Below, piece by piece: positions 8,375-16,586 of a stretch of DNA of 51,751 bases (positions within the stretch are counted from its first letter, which is position 1; each line of letters starts with the position of its first letter). The stretch lies in the NCBI GenBank assembly GCA_958415525.1, contig CATYZE010000017.1, forward strand, positions 1-51,751. The letters run 5' to 3'. The notes below the pieces were generated by a model. The model worked only from the letters and a program-made list of their open reading frames with translations, was not told where the DNA came from and searched no databases. The stretch is from an uncultured Collinsella sp. (GTDB lineage Bacteria; Actinomycetota; Coriobacteriia; Coriobacteriales; Coriobacteriaceae). Made by a program: the position numbers and the translations under genes.

Positions 8375-9844
8375 CTACTTTGCAGCCTCTACCGCCGGCA
8401 CGTCCTCCTTGTACGTCGCATACGTAAGCAGGAACGAAATCACGCTGGAAACCACGATGGCTATGATTACGTAAATCAGGTAGTTCGCGCCCATTGCACC
8501 GGACGGGTCAATGAAGCCCGGGAAGGCGCAGAAGCCGCCGCCGGTGAAGGCGAACATCTTGGTGCCAAGAGCGCCGATGATTAGGCCCCCGGGCACAGAG
8601 GCGATGCAGCTCATGATAAAAGGCTTCTTGCGCGGAAGGGTCACGCCGTAGATGCAGGGTTCGGTGATGCCGAAGAAGAAGCCCGAGATGAACGCCGGCC
8701 ATGCAAGCTGCTTGAGCTTTAGGTCCTTAGTCTTCAGAAGGATAGCGAGGACGGCAAGGGACTGAGCGTATGAACAAACCATGTACGGCGCCATGACAAT
8801 ATCCCAGCCCTGGGAGGCAATGTTCACCAGCATGAGGGCAATGACACTCCAGTGGAAGCCGAAGATGACCATAGGCTGCCAAATGGCAGTAAGCACGATG
8901 CCGCCGAGCGCGCCGCCGATGACAGGCAAGCTGTAGAGGGAGTTAAACAGCAGGCTCATGAGGTTCGTGATCAGGGTGGCAATCGGGCCAATAATCAAAT
9001 AGGTAGCGGGGACCATCACAACGAGCACGCACGTAGGCACAAAGAAGAACTTTACATACTCAGAGAAATGCTTGCGGCACCACTTCTCCAGCTTTGCCGC
9101 GAACCAAACAGAGATGATAATCGGAATGACAGAGCTCGTATAACCCGAAGACGGCATGATGACGGGTATGCCGAGGAAAGTCGTGTAGTAGTTCATGGCA
9201 AAGGGAGTGCCGGCAAGCACCGTTCCCAAAACATCGCCCGATGTGATGTTGACCATCGCCGGATACGTAAGTGCGATACCGAGCGTCATGCCAACGAACT
9301 CACTACAGCCAAACTTCTTTGCCGCGGTATAGCCAAGGATAATCGGCAGGAAGTAGAAGAAGCCGTCACCAGCCGCATATAGAATCTGGTACAAGCCGTC
9401 TGTCGCCGTGATCCATCCGAGGGCGACGAGAATACTCAAAACACCCTTGATCATGCCCGCGGCACACAGCACCGCAAGAATCGGCTGGATTACGCCCGAA
9501 ATAGTATCGATAAGGGCACTAACAACGTTTCCTTTCTTGACGGGCTCACCATCAAGATTAACCTCGCCCAGCCCCTCGACACCAGAAGCGGCAACCGCGG
9601 CATCGTAAACATCCTCAATCACATTGATGCCGACAACAACCTGATACTGGCCATTCGCGTTGATTACTTGAATGACGCCTTTATGAGATTCAATTGCCTT
9701 AGTATCGGCCTTCGCATCGTCTCGCAGCTTGAAACGTAGACGCGTCATGCAGTGCGAGATGCTCAGGATGTTTTCCTTACCGCCGACGAGGCCAACTACG
9801 TCCTCGCCGAGCTTGCGATTTACAAGCTCTTTGCTTTCGCTCAT
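8375..9844 (-). CDS. PTS EIIBC permease, alpha-glucoside type
   Basis: 489-residue membrane permease of the glucose superfamily. The N-terminal IIB domain (about 1-85) has the phospho-cysteine C32 in ILSISHCMTRLRF; a linker leads into a IIC domain (about 110-480) with some ten hydrophobic segments, including ITEPCIYG. No IIA domain is present, so phosphate must come from another EIIA; crr at 28952-29449 is a candidate. The ATG at 9844 follows GGGAGG, and nine extra upstream codons are rejected. It lies 68 bp after the 6-phospho-alpha-glucosidase gene on the same strand, indicating uptake and phosphorylation of maltose, trehalose, sucrose isomers or similar. The B-C domain order differs from the C-B order of the classic maltose-type permeases, so the exact sugar is open. 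Confidence 0.9.
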   Translation of the reverse strand: MSESKELVNRKLGEDVVGLVGGKENILSISHCMTRLRFKLRDDAKADTKAIESHKGVIQVINANGQYQVVVGINVIEDVYDAAVAASGVEGLGEVNLDGEPVKKGNVVSALIDTISGVIQPILAVLCAAGMIKGVLSILVALGWITATDGLYQILYAAGDGFFYFLPIILGYTAAKKFGCSEFVGMTLGIALTYPAMVNITSGDVLGTVLAGTPFAMNYYTTFLGIPVIMPSSGYTSSVIPIIISVWFAAKLEKWCRKHFSEYVKFFFVPTCVLVVMVPATYLIIGPIATLITNLMSLLFNSLYSLPVIGGALGGIVLTAIWQPMVIFGFHWSVIALMLVNIASQGWDIVMAPYMVCSYAQSLAVLAILLKTKDLKLKQLAWPAFISGFFFGITEPCIYGVTLPRKKPFIMSCIASVPGGLIIGALGTKMFAFTGGGFCAFPGFIDPSGAMGANYLIYVIIAIVVSSVISFLLTYATYKEDVPAVEAAK

Positions 9845-9912
9845 GGTTTTCCTCCCATGCGACCTGTCCAAGGTCGGCCGCCCGCCATCATTCGCTAAAT
9901 TGATTTCCGATA

Positions 9913-11244
9913 CTAGTGAAGCTCTGGCCAGAACTCCTTATTCGCCTCAATGAGATCGTCAAGGATCTTCTTTGCAACGGAGGCAGAGGGGACCGTCTTC
10001 GAAAGCGTCAGCGCCTGCCAAAGCTCCTGATAGGAATGGTCGACCCAAGCAGACACTGCAAGCTTTTCGACCGAGACCTGTTCCTCCATAAGTCCTTTCT
10101 GGAATTGCGGAATCTCACCTTGGCAAATTTTCTCGTAGCCGTCGCTGCCGACGATGCAGGGGATCTCGACCATAGCCGTTGGGTCAAAATTGGACACAGC
10201 CCCGTCGTTGGGAACAATCAGCGAGAAACGTTCACGGGTGTTCTCTGCCAAAGCGCGAGCGAGATCGACAATGTACTCAGCGTGGGTATCTGGCTTAAGG
10301 CCGAAGCCCTCAGACGTGCCCTTTTCGATAATCTGGCGAGCGGTACCGAAAACGCGTTTCTCGCGACCCTCACGGACCTCGTCGGTGCGGGTGTGGTTGG
10401 GGTCGGTGTGCTCAACCACATAGTCCGGGAAGAGATAGTACTTGAGGTAGGTGTTCGGAATGGTATTCGGATCGAGCGCGTAAACATCCTTAGCCTTACG
10501 GAACGTCTGGTCCCAAGACGCATCGACGAATTCAAGGCCAGAATCCTCGCCAGCATAACCGTTTTTAGCCATTTGGGCCTTGATAGTGGGCATAAGGTCA
10601 TTGCCTGCACGGTCGTGAATCTTTGTCCACCAGCCAAAGTGGTTGAGGCCGTAGTAGCCGACGACGAGGTCGTTGTGGTCCTTGAGACCACACATCTGAG
10701 CCATGATATCCATCAGGGCTATTGGCATGTCGCAAATGTTGATGATCTTTGAATCCGGGCGAAGGCGGCGTGTCGCCTCAGCAACGATCGCCGCGGGGTT
10801 GGAGTAGTTGAGCATCCATGCGTTGGGACTGTATTTCTCCATGTAGTCAAGGATCTCGAGTACGCCGCCAATGGAGCGCAAGCCATAAGCAATGCCACCA
10901 GGACCGCAGGTCTCTTGGCCAAGAACGCCATAGCGCAGGGGGATCTTCTCGTCCTTATCGCGCATAGCGTACTTGCCAACGCGAATCTGGGCAAGTACAA
11001 AGTCGATGCCTGTGAAGGCCTCCTCAGGGTCGGTCGTATAGCTGAAGGTTACCTCTGGAGCATTCTCCCTGATGTAGATGGCACATGCCTTGGCAATTGT
11101 CCCCTGACGCTCGGCATCGTTGTCATAGAGCGTAATCCTATTGATGGGGAACACATCACGCTTCGCGAGAAGTGTCAGAACAACGCCCGGCGTATAAGTG
11201 CTTCCGCCTCCCGCGATAGTAACCGCATAGCTCTGTTTTGCCAT
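9913..11244 (-). CDS. malH: 6-phospho-alpha-glucosidase, glycoside hydrolase family 4
   Basis: 443 residues, the usual GH4 length. The NAD-binding motif GGGSTYTPG (12-20) opens the protein; the metal-binding Cys and His are C171 (NICDMP) and H202 (GLNHFGWW). The CDMP signature and close match, from memory, to Fusobacterium MalH and Bacillus GlvA indicate alpha rather than beta specificity. The enzyme needs NAD+ and Mn2+ and hydrolyses 6-phospho-alpha-glucosides delivered by the downstream PTS gene, in the cytosol. AGGAGG lies five bases before the ATG and touches the proximal regulator operator. First gene of a two-gene operon divergent from its probable regulator. Confidence 0.93.
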   Translation of the reverse strand: MAKQSYAVTIAGGGSTYTPGVVLTLLAKRDVFPINRITLYDNDAERQGTIAKACAIYIRENAPEVTFSYTTDPEEAFTGIDFVLAQIRVGKYAMRDKDEKIPLRYGVLGQETCGPGGIAYGLRSIGGVLEILDYMEKYSPNAWMLNYSNPAAIVAEATRRLRPDSKIINICDMPIALMDIMAQMCGLKDHNDLVVGYYGLNHFGWWTKIHDRAGNDLMPTIKAQMAKNGYAGEDSGLEFVDASWDQTFRKAKDVYALDPNTIPNTYLKYYLFPDYVVEHTDPNHTRTDEVREGREKRVFGTARQIIEKGTSEGFGLKPDTHAEYIVDLARALAENTRERFSLIVPNDGAVSNFDPTAMVEIPCIVGSDGYEKICQGEIPQFQKGLMEEQVSVEKLAVSAWVDHSYQELWQALTLSKTVPSASVAKKILDDLIEANKEFWPELH

Positions 11245-11256
11245 TGCAAATCCTCC

Positions 11257-11266
11257 TGTCTAGACA
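11257..11266. promoter_or_regulatory. Proximal GntR/UTRA operator
   Basis: Palindrome TGTCTAGACA, followed by TGTA. It fits the consensus GTMTAKAC known for HutC-type GntR regulators. It lies next to the AGGAGG of the glucosidase gene and just downstream of the predicted transcription start, where binding would block elongation or translation. Confidence 0.75.
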
Positions 11267-11283
11267 TGTACTTGACGACTTGA

Positions 11284-11318
11284 ATTATATCCTCAGTGAT
11301 TTGCAATCTGTCTAGACA
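11284..11318 (-). promoter_or_regulatory. Promoter and distal operator of the alpha-glucoside operon
   Basis: A perfect minus-strand TATAAT (-10) at 11284-11289. The -35 region falls in the second TGTCTAGACA copy (11309-11318), whose 13-base extended sequence TGTCTAGACATGT is identical to the proximal copy. Operator centres are 52 bp apart, about five helical turns, so repressor dimers could loop the DNA. Confidence 0.65.
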
Positions 11319-11361
11319 TGTTAAGCACACGGGTAAACGGTTGATTTATGGCGGTAAGCGG

Positions 11362-11390
11362 TAACTTTAAGCGTCTTCACTTCCTATAAT
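11362..11390 (+). promoter_or_regulatory. Probable promoter of the GntR regulator
   Basis: A perfect TATAAT (11385-11390) 63 bp before the TTG start; 17 bp upstream of it is only a weak -35 candidate (TAACTT). Confidence 0.45.
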
Positions 11391-11453
11391 TGGTAGAAAC
11401 AGACTATCGCGCCGATTTGACGCATTCCGCACCACCTCTATAAGGAGAGCATT

Positions 11454-12194
11454 TTGGCAAGGATCCTGTACAGTGAAATTTACCGCAGCCTTCGAGAGCG
11501 GATTGTCGAAGGTAAGCATCCCGTGGGATCGCTCCTTCCTTCCGAACAAAATCTGTCCAAAGAGTTCTCCTGTTCTCGAATGACGGTGCGCAAGGCCATT
11601 TCACTTCTCGCAAATGAAGGTCTAGTTCAGTCCATTAAAGGCAAGGGAGTCCTCGTAATCGAGACGTCACTTGCAGGCGCCAGCAAAGAGGGCGCATTCA
11701 CCGTAAATGACCTTTCTTCGTTCAGCGAATCGGCACACGCGATCGGAGCAATTCCAACGTCAAAAATCGTCTATTTCGAACACGTAAGCACCAATAAGTA
11801 TCTAGCTCAGTTGACGGGATTTCCCGAAGGAGAAGACCTTACGCATTTGAAGCTCGTCCGCATGCTCGACGATAAACCGGTCGCTGTCGACCGCCACTAC
11901 TTCCTAACTTCCTCCGTCCCCGGCCTAAACGAGCAGAATGCCACCCTGTCGCTCTTCCATTACATCGAGGATGAGCTAGGGCTCACCATTGCCGTGAGCA
12001 AACGAACGATAACACTCGCCCAGCCCGACACTGAGGACTGCCGGTTGCTTGACGTCGATTCTTCTTCGTATCTGGCGGTCGTAACCAGCCAGACATTCGA
12101 CTCAACCGGAACTCAATTTGAGTATGTCGAGGCGCGTTATATTCCGAGCATCTTCCATTTTCACGACACGGCAACGCGCACACCCCTACCCTAG
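11454..12194 (+). CDS. GntR-family (HutC/UTRA) transcriptional regulator of the alpha-glucoside operon
   Basis: 246 residues. The N-terminal winged helix (about 3-70) carries the family signature LLPSEQNLSKEFSCSRMTVR; the rest is a UTRA effector-binding domain ending with an FEYVEARY-type motif. TreR-like proteins of this kind bind sugar 6-phosphates. The start is TTG, supported by TAAGGAGA five to six bases upstream and by the family start; there is no better ATG. It is divergent from the glucosidase-PTS operon, and two TGTCTAGACA palindromes lie between them, so it is most likely the local repressor, released by a phosphorylated alpha-glucoside. Confidence 0.88.
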   Translation: MARILYSEIYRSLRERIVEGKHPVGSLLPSEQNLSKEFSCSRMTVRKAISLLANEGLVQSIKGKGVLVIETSLAGASKEGAFTVNDLSSFSESAHAIGAIPTSKIVYFEHVSTNKYLAQLTGFPEGEDLTHLKLVRMLDDKPVAVDRHYFLTSSVPGLNEQNATLSLFHYIEDELGLTIAVSKRTITLAQPDTEDCRLLDVDSSSYLAVVTSQTFDSTGTQFEYVEARYIPSIFHFHDTATRTPLP

Positions 12195-12231
12195 CAAACG
12201 GCACGGAGCAGACTCTTCCCTAATAAATTTG

Positions 12232-12273
12232 TTCAACAAGAAAGCCGGGGCCCGCGCGATGCGGACCCCGGCT
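12232..12273 (-). terminator. Rho-independent terminator of glnN
   Basis: Minus-strand stem AGCCGGGG / CCCCGGCT with a GC-rich inner stem, followed by TTTCTTGTT. It lies between the convergent glnN and GntR genes; the plus strand has no T-run after it, so it mainly serves glnN. Confidence 0.8.
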
Positions 12274-12302
12274 CAATACCGTGACGATATGTCAGCTACG
12301 CT

Positions 12303-14390
12303 CTACACGTAGAACAGGATGTCGTCGTAGGTCGGGACCGGCCAGTAGTCGGCGGCCACGATCTCCTCCATGGCATCCACGGCGCCGCGCAGCGTATCCA
12401 TAGCGGGAACGACCTCGTGCGCGTACACGTTGGCCTGCTCCTGGCCATCGAGAGCCTCGGCCTTCTGATGCACGGCGTCGAGCGCCTTGATGGAGTCGTT
12501 GATGGCGGTGATACCGTTGCAGAGCTTGTTGAGCGTGTTCTGCTCGCACTGCATGGCGGCCTCAGCACCGGCGGCACGAATAGTCTCAAGGCCCTTAGCG
12601 ACCTTGGTGGCATAGGCGGTAATGACCGGGCGATAGGTACGACGCGCCTCGCGAACCATCGTGGTGGCCTCGATGTTCATGAGCTTGTTGTACTTCTCGA
12701 GCTTGCAGTCGTAGCGGCACTGGGCCTCGGCCTTGGTCAGGACACCCGTCTCCTCAAAGAGCGCAATGGCCTTATCGGAAACAAAGGCGGGCAGGGCGTC
12801 GGCCGTGGTCTTGTTGTTGGCAAGGCCGCGCTTCTCGGCCTCAACGGGCCACTCGTCGGAGTAGCCGTCACCGGAGAACAGGATGCGCTGGTGGTCGGTC
12901 AGGACCTTCTTGCAGTACTCGAGCGCAGCGTCCTGGAACTCATTCTCAGGCGTACCCTCAAGCGCGTCGGCGAAGGACTTGAGCGACTTGGCCACGGCGG
13001 CATCGAGCACCAGGTTGGAGTCGGAGACGTTCTGCTCGGAGCCGCAGGCACGGAACTCGAACTTGTTGCCGGTGAAGGCAAACGGGGAGGTGCGGTTGCG
13101 GTCGGTATTGTCCTGCATCAGCTTGGGCAGGGTATCAGCGCCCAGGTCGAGCACGCCGCGCGTGGCATGGACGGAAGCCTTGCCATCGATGATCTTCTCG
13201 ACGACCTCGGTAAGCTGGTCGCCCAGGAAGATGGACATAATCGCCGGAGGAGCCTCGTTGGCGCCCAGACGATGGTCGTTGCCGGCCGAGGCAACGGAGG
13301 CACGCAGGAGCTCCTGATAGTTATCGACGGCCTCGATCACCGCGGTGAGGAAGACGATGAACTGCAGGTTGTCGAGCGGGGTGTCGCCCGGATCGAGCAG
13401 ATTCTCGGACTCGGTGCCAAGCGACCAGTTGTTGTGCTTGCCCGAACCGTTGATGCCCTCGAAGGGCTTCTCGTGCAGCAGACAGACCAAGTCGTGGCGG
13501 GAGGCGATGAGTTTCATCTTCTCCATCATGACCAGATTCTGGTCGATGGCCTCGTTGACTTCGCCATAGACGGGGGCGAGCTCATGCTGGCAGGGAGCAA
13601 CCTCGTTGTGCTTGGTCTTGGCAGGAATGCCAAGCGCCCACAGTTCATCGTCCAGATCCTTCATGTAGGCCGAGACGGTGGGGCGGATAGCGCCAAAGTA
13701 GTGCTCCTCGAGCTCCTGGCCCTTGCAGGGGGCAGCACCAAAGAGGGTGCGACCGGTGATGACCAGGTCCTTGCGCTTGCGGTAAGCGTCCTTCTTGATC
13801 AGGAAGTACTCCTGCTCGTCGCCCACGGAAGGAACAACCTTCTTGGGGGTCTTGCCAAACAGCGCCAGAACGCGCTTGGACTCACGCGAGAGCGCGGTCA
13901 TGGAGCGCAGCAGCGGGGTCTTCTTGTCCAGGGCCTCGCCCGTGTAGGAGCAGAAAGCCGTGGGGATGCACAGAACATCGTCCTTGATAAAAGCGGGGCT
14001 GGTGGGATCCCAAGCGGTGTAGCCACGGGCCTCGAAGGTGGCACGCAGACCGCCGTTGGGGAAGCTGGAGGCATCGGGCTCGCCCTGGATGAGGTTCTTG
14101 CCCGTAAACTTGGTAATGGCGGTGCCGTCGTGGTTGGGCTCGAGGAAGCTGTCGTGCTTCTCGGAAGTAATGCCCGAAAGCGGCTGGAACCAGTGCGCGT
14201 AGTGCGTCGCGCCTTTGGAGATAGCCCAGACCTTCATGGCGTGGGCAACGGCGTTGGCCACATCCAGGTCGAGCGGCTCACCGTCCTCGAGGGTTGCAGC
14301 AAGGCGCTTCCAAATGTCCTTGGGGAGGTAGTCCTTCATGACTTCCTCAGAGAACACCATGGTCCCGAAGCGGTCAGTAAGATCGGCCAT
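12303..14390 (-). CDS. glnN: Glutamine synthetase type III
   Basis: 695 residues, the size of GSIII (GlnN) rather than GSI (about 450-470). It makes glutamine from glutamate, ammonia and ATP in the cytosol as a dodecamer. Visible are the N-terminal GSIII domain (FGTMVFSEEVMKDYLP), the catalytic-core blocks FEGINGSGKHNNWSLGTE and AGNDHRLGANEAPPAI, the NRTSPFAFTGNKFEFR stretch, and the long C-terminal helical region typical of GSIII. ATG 14390 follows GGGAG by six bases; 21 additional upstream codons lack support. Single-gene unit with its own terminator. A 7-bp-arm palindrome 86 bp upstream is a candidate nitrogen-control site. Confidence 0.95.
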   Translation of the reverse strand: MADLTDRFGTMVFSEEVMKDYLPKDIWKRLAATLEDGEPLDLDVANAVAHAMKVWAISKGATHYAHWFQPLSGITSEKHDSFLEPNHDGTAITKFTGKNLIQGEPDASSFPNGGLRATFEARGYTAWDPTSPAFIKDDVLCIPTAFCSYTGEALDKKTPLLRSMTALSRESKRVLALFGKTPKKVVPSVGDEQEYFLIKKDAYRKRKDLVITGRTLFGAAPCKGQELEEHYFGAIRPTVSAYMKDLDDELWALGIPAKTKHNEVAPCQHELAPVYGEVNEAIDQNLVMMEKMKLIASRHDLVCLLHEKPFEGINGSGKHNNWSLGTESENLLDPGDTPLDNLQFIVFLTAVIEAVDNYQELLRASVASAGNDHRLGANEAPPAIMSIFLGDQLTEVVEKIIDGKASVHATRGVLDLGADTLPKLMQDNTDRNRTSPFAFTGNKFEFRACGSEQNVSDSNLVLDAAVAKSLKSFADALEGTPENEFQDAALEYCKKVLTDHQRILFSGDGYSDEWPVEAEKRGLANNKTTADALPAFVSDKAIALFEETGVLTKAEAQCRYDCKLEKYNKLMNIEATTMVREARRTYRPVITAYATKVAKGLETIRAAGAEAAMQCEQNTLNKLCNGITAINDSIKALDAVHQKAEALDGQEQANVYAHEVVPAMDTLRGAVDAMEEIVAADYWPVPTYDDILFYV

Positions 14391-14813
14391 ACGGAACTCC
14401 CTTCGTATCGGCACCGCGTGAGATGCGGTGTTGATTACTAACGAACGAGTCATAGATTAGGCTCGTCGTGTTTCCGCAACATTACCGTTATGTTGCTGTC
14501 GCGAAACCAATCAATGAGGTTAACGCATCGCGGCGGCGTTGCCACCCTCAACAGCCAATCAACTGTATAAATTGCAGACCTCTCCCCATAGTTTAAGGGT
14601 AGTCAATTTGGGATGGGGCTCTATTAACTGGTATTTCGCATCAGATACCATTCAATATAGCCCTTTCCTACATTGACCACTCTGCTATAGGCAATGCCGA
14701 TAGCAAGGCATCTTTGATTGGTATCCCTAAATCGCGAGTAAAACTCCACCGTGGCACAGCGGTGCTGTAGAATCCTTACAACACATCGCACTAAATATCT
14801 AAAGGAGCACGAT
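14391..14813. other. 423-bp divergent glnN-metF intergenic region
   Basis: Holds a hairpin CACCGC / GCGGTG (14412-14430) in the glnN leader, the palindrome GCAACAT-7-ATGTTGC (14476-14496), an inverted repeat CCCCAT / ATGGGG (14584-14618) and TGGTAT / ATACCA (14629-14650). I looked for a SAM or cobalamin riboswitch before metF and did not recognise conserved cores of either. Confidence 0.5.
14476..14496. promoter_or_regulatory. Palindrome upstream of glnN, possible nitrogen-control operator
   Basis: GCAACAT, a 7-nt spacer, then ATGTTGC: a perfect dyad 86 bp before the glnN start. The placement suits a dimeric regulator; I cannot match it confidently to GlnR, AmtR or TnrA consensus. Confidence 0.4.
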
Positions 14814-15686
14814 ATGCGCGTCGACGAGGTTTTTAAGCAGGCAGCATCCCAGGGCACCACGCCCGTTTCGTTTGAGATGTTCCCGCCCAAGGGTGAGCTT
14901 ACCCTCGACACGGCTCGCGAGGTGGCAGGCAACCTGTGCAAGCTTTCGCCGAGCTTTGTCTCGGTCACCTGCTCGGCCGGCGGCTCGGGTAACGGTGCCA
15001 CCACCGCCCCCATTGCACATATGATTACGAGCGAATTCGATACGCCCTCGGTGGCGCACCTCACCTGCGTTGGCCGCACACGTGCCGATATCGCCGCCAA
15101 GATTGACGAGTATCGCACCGCCGGCGTTGAAAACATCCTGGCCCTGCGCGGCGACCTGCCCGCTGGCGCGACCGAGGACGACAAGCCCGCCTCCGACTAC
15201 GCCTACGCCCGTGACCTCATCCCCGAGCTCGTCGACGCCGGCTTTTGCGTGGGCGCCGCAGCCTACCCCGAGGGCCACATTGCCTGCGAGGATCTCAACC
15301 TCTCGGTCGAGCACCTCAAGCAAAAGCAAGATGCCGGCGCAAGCTTCTTTGTGACACAGCTCTTCTTTGATAACGAGTGCTTCTATCGCTTCCGCGAGCT
15401 TGCCGACAAGGCCGGCATCACCGTGCCCATTACCGCGGGCATCATGCCGTTTATGGGCAAGTCGCAGATCAGCCGCATGGTCTTTATGTGCGGCGCGTCG
15501 CTGCCCTCCCCCGTCATCAAGATCCTCGCCAAATACGAGAACGACCCCGAGAGCCTGCAGGCAGCCGGTGTAGATTATGCCGCCCGTCAGCTTTGCGACC
15601 TCAAGGAGCACGGCGCCGACGGTCTGCACCTGTACACTATGAATCGTCCTGCAATCGCCGCAACCATTATGGAGCGCTTGGGGTAA
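14814..15686 (+). CDS. metF: 5,10-methylenetetrahydrofolate reductase
   Basis: 290-residue FAD enzyme that makes 5-methyl-THF, the methyl donor for MetH. The TIM-barrel signatures are SFEMFPPKGE at the N-terminus, FVSVTCSAGGSGNG, NILALRGDLP, ASFFVTQLFFDN and ITVPITAGIMP. ATG 14814 follows AAAGGAGCACGAT; upstream in-frame codons from 14751 are excluded. The stop overlaps the ATG of the MetH-reactivation gene (TAATG), so the two are coupled. The met genes then resume only after the restriction-modification pair, with metH at 18713. Confidence 0.95.
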   Translation: MRVDEVFKQAASQGTTPVSFEMFPPKGELTLDTAREVAGNLCKLSPSFVSVTCSAGGSGNGATTAPIAHMITSEFDTPSVAHLTCVGRTRADIAAKIDEYRTAGVENILALRGDLPAGATEDDKPASDYAYARDLIPELVDAGFCVGAAAYPEGHIACEDLNLSVEHLKQKQDAGASFFVTQLFFDNECFYRFRELADKAGITVPITAGIMPFMGKSQISRMVFMCGASLPSPVIKILAKYENDPESLQAAGVDYAARQLCDLKEHGADGLHLYTMNRPAIAATIMERLG

Positions 15687-16477
15687 TGGAAAAACCGCAC
15701 GTCGATACAACCGTTGTTGAAGTGCCGGCCGACCTTGCGTCGCCGGCGCTTTACCGTATCGACGCTGCCCACCACCCTCGTGTCGACCGTGCCGAGATGC
15801 TGCGCTACCTGGGCTACGGCGGCCAGCAGATTGAGCCCGAGCTGTCACGACGAATTGAGCTTGTAGTCGAGCGCCTAGAGCTGGATATCGAGCCCCGCGG
15901 CGTGCGACGCGTGTTTGCCGTCGATGCCACGGGCGTCGACGAGCAGGGCGAGCCCTGCATCCGCTTGGTTGGCACCAATGTTGAGCTGCGGGGTCGTGAT
16001 ATCTATCGCCACCTTAAGGACGCCCGCCTGGCGGCACTCATGGCCTGCACCCTCGGGATGGCTGCCGAGCGTCGCCTGCGCACCACGGGAGCCCAGCAGC
16101 CCCTAGAGGGAGCCGTGCTCGATGCCGCGTGCTCCGCCTATGTAGAAGCTGCTGTTGAGCAGATGGACCGACGGGCCAAGACAGACGCCGCCGCACACGG
16201 GCTTGCGGGCAACTGGCGCTTCAGTCCCGGCTATGGCGACTGCCCGCTCTCGGCCCAGCGCTCGATCGTGGATGCACTCAACGCCACGCGCCTCATTGGA
16301 CTTACCGTCACCCCCACCAGCCTGCTCATGCCCACCAAGAGCGTGACCGCGGTGATCGGTCTGTTTGACGGCGAGGTCCACGACGCCCAGAGCCGCCCCA
16401 CCTGCAATATCTGCCGCATGCGCGAGCACTGCCGCTTCCGCGCCGCCCACACCACCTGCTATTCGTATTCTGAATAA
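15686..16477 (+). CDS. Stand-alone methionine synthase reactivation domain protein
   Basis: 263 residues resembling the vitamin-B12-dependent methionine synthase activation domain, which re-methylates oxidised cob(II)alamin with SAM. Recognisable parts: GVRRVFAVDATGVDE, the RDIYRHLKDARLAALMACTLG block, and RFSPGYGDCPLSAQ, the SAM-binding RxSPGYGD motif. A Cys-rich tail (CNICRMREHCRF) may bind a metal or iron-sulfur cluster. The downstream metH lacks this domain, so this gene supplies it in trans. Start at ATG 15686 inside the metF stop; the longer open frame from 15377 only overlaps metF. Confidence 0.88.
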   Translation: MEKPHVDTTVVEVPADLASPALYRIDAAHHPRVDRAEMLRYLGYGGQQIEPELSRRIELVVERLELDIEPRGVRRVFAVDATGVDEQGEPCIRLVGTNVELRGRDIYRHLKDARLAALMACTLGMAAERRLRTTGAQQPLEGAVLDAACSAYVEAAVEQMDRRAKTDAAAHGLAGNWRFSPGYGDCPLSAQRSIVDALNATRLIGLTVTPTSLLMPTKSVTAVIGLFDGEVHDAQSRPTCNICRMREHCRFRAAHTTCYSYSE

Positions 16478-16586
16478 AATGTCAATTGATGGCTCGATAT
16501 CGAGGGAATCGCATCCGTATGTTAGCGGATGTCCTCACAAACAAGTACCATAAGATGCCAAATAACAGCTATCTGAAAGCCAGTAC

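Noticed and set aside
12417..14441. 674-codon plus-strand open frame opposite glnN
   Set aside because: Antisense composition and no family signature; glnN on the minus strand is complete with all motifs.
14454..14813. SAM or cobalamin riboswitch before metF
   Set aside because: Hairpins exist but I could not recognise the conserved cores of either riboswitch class.
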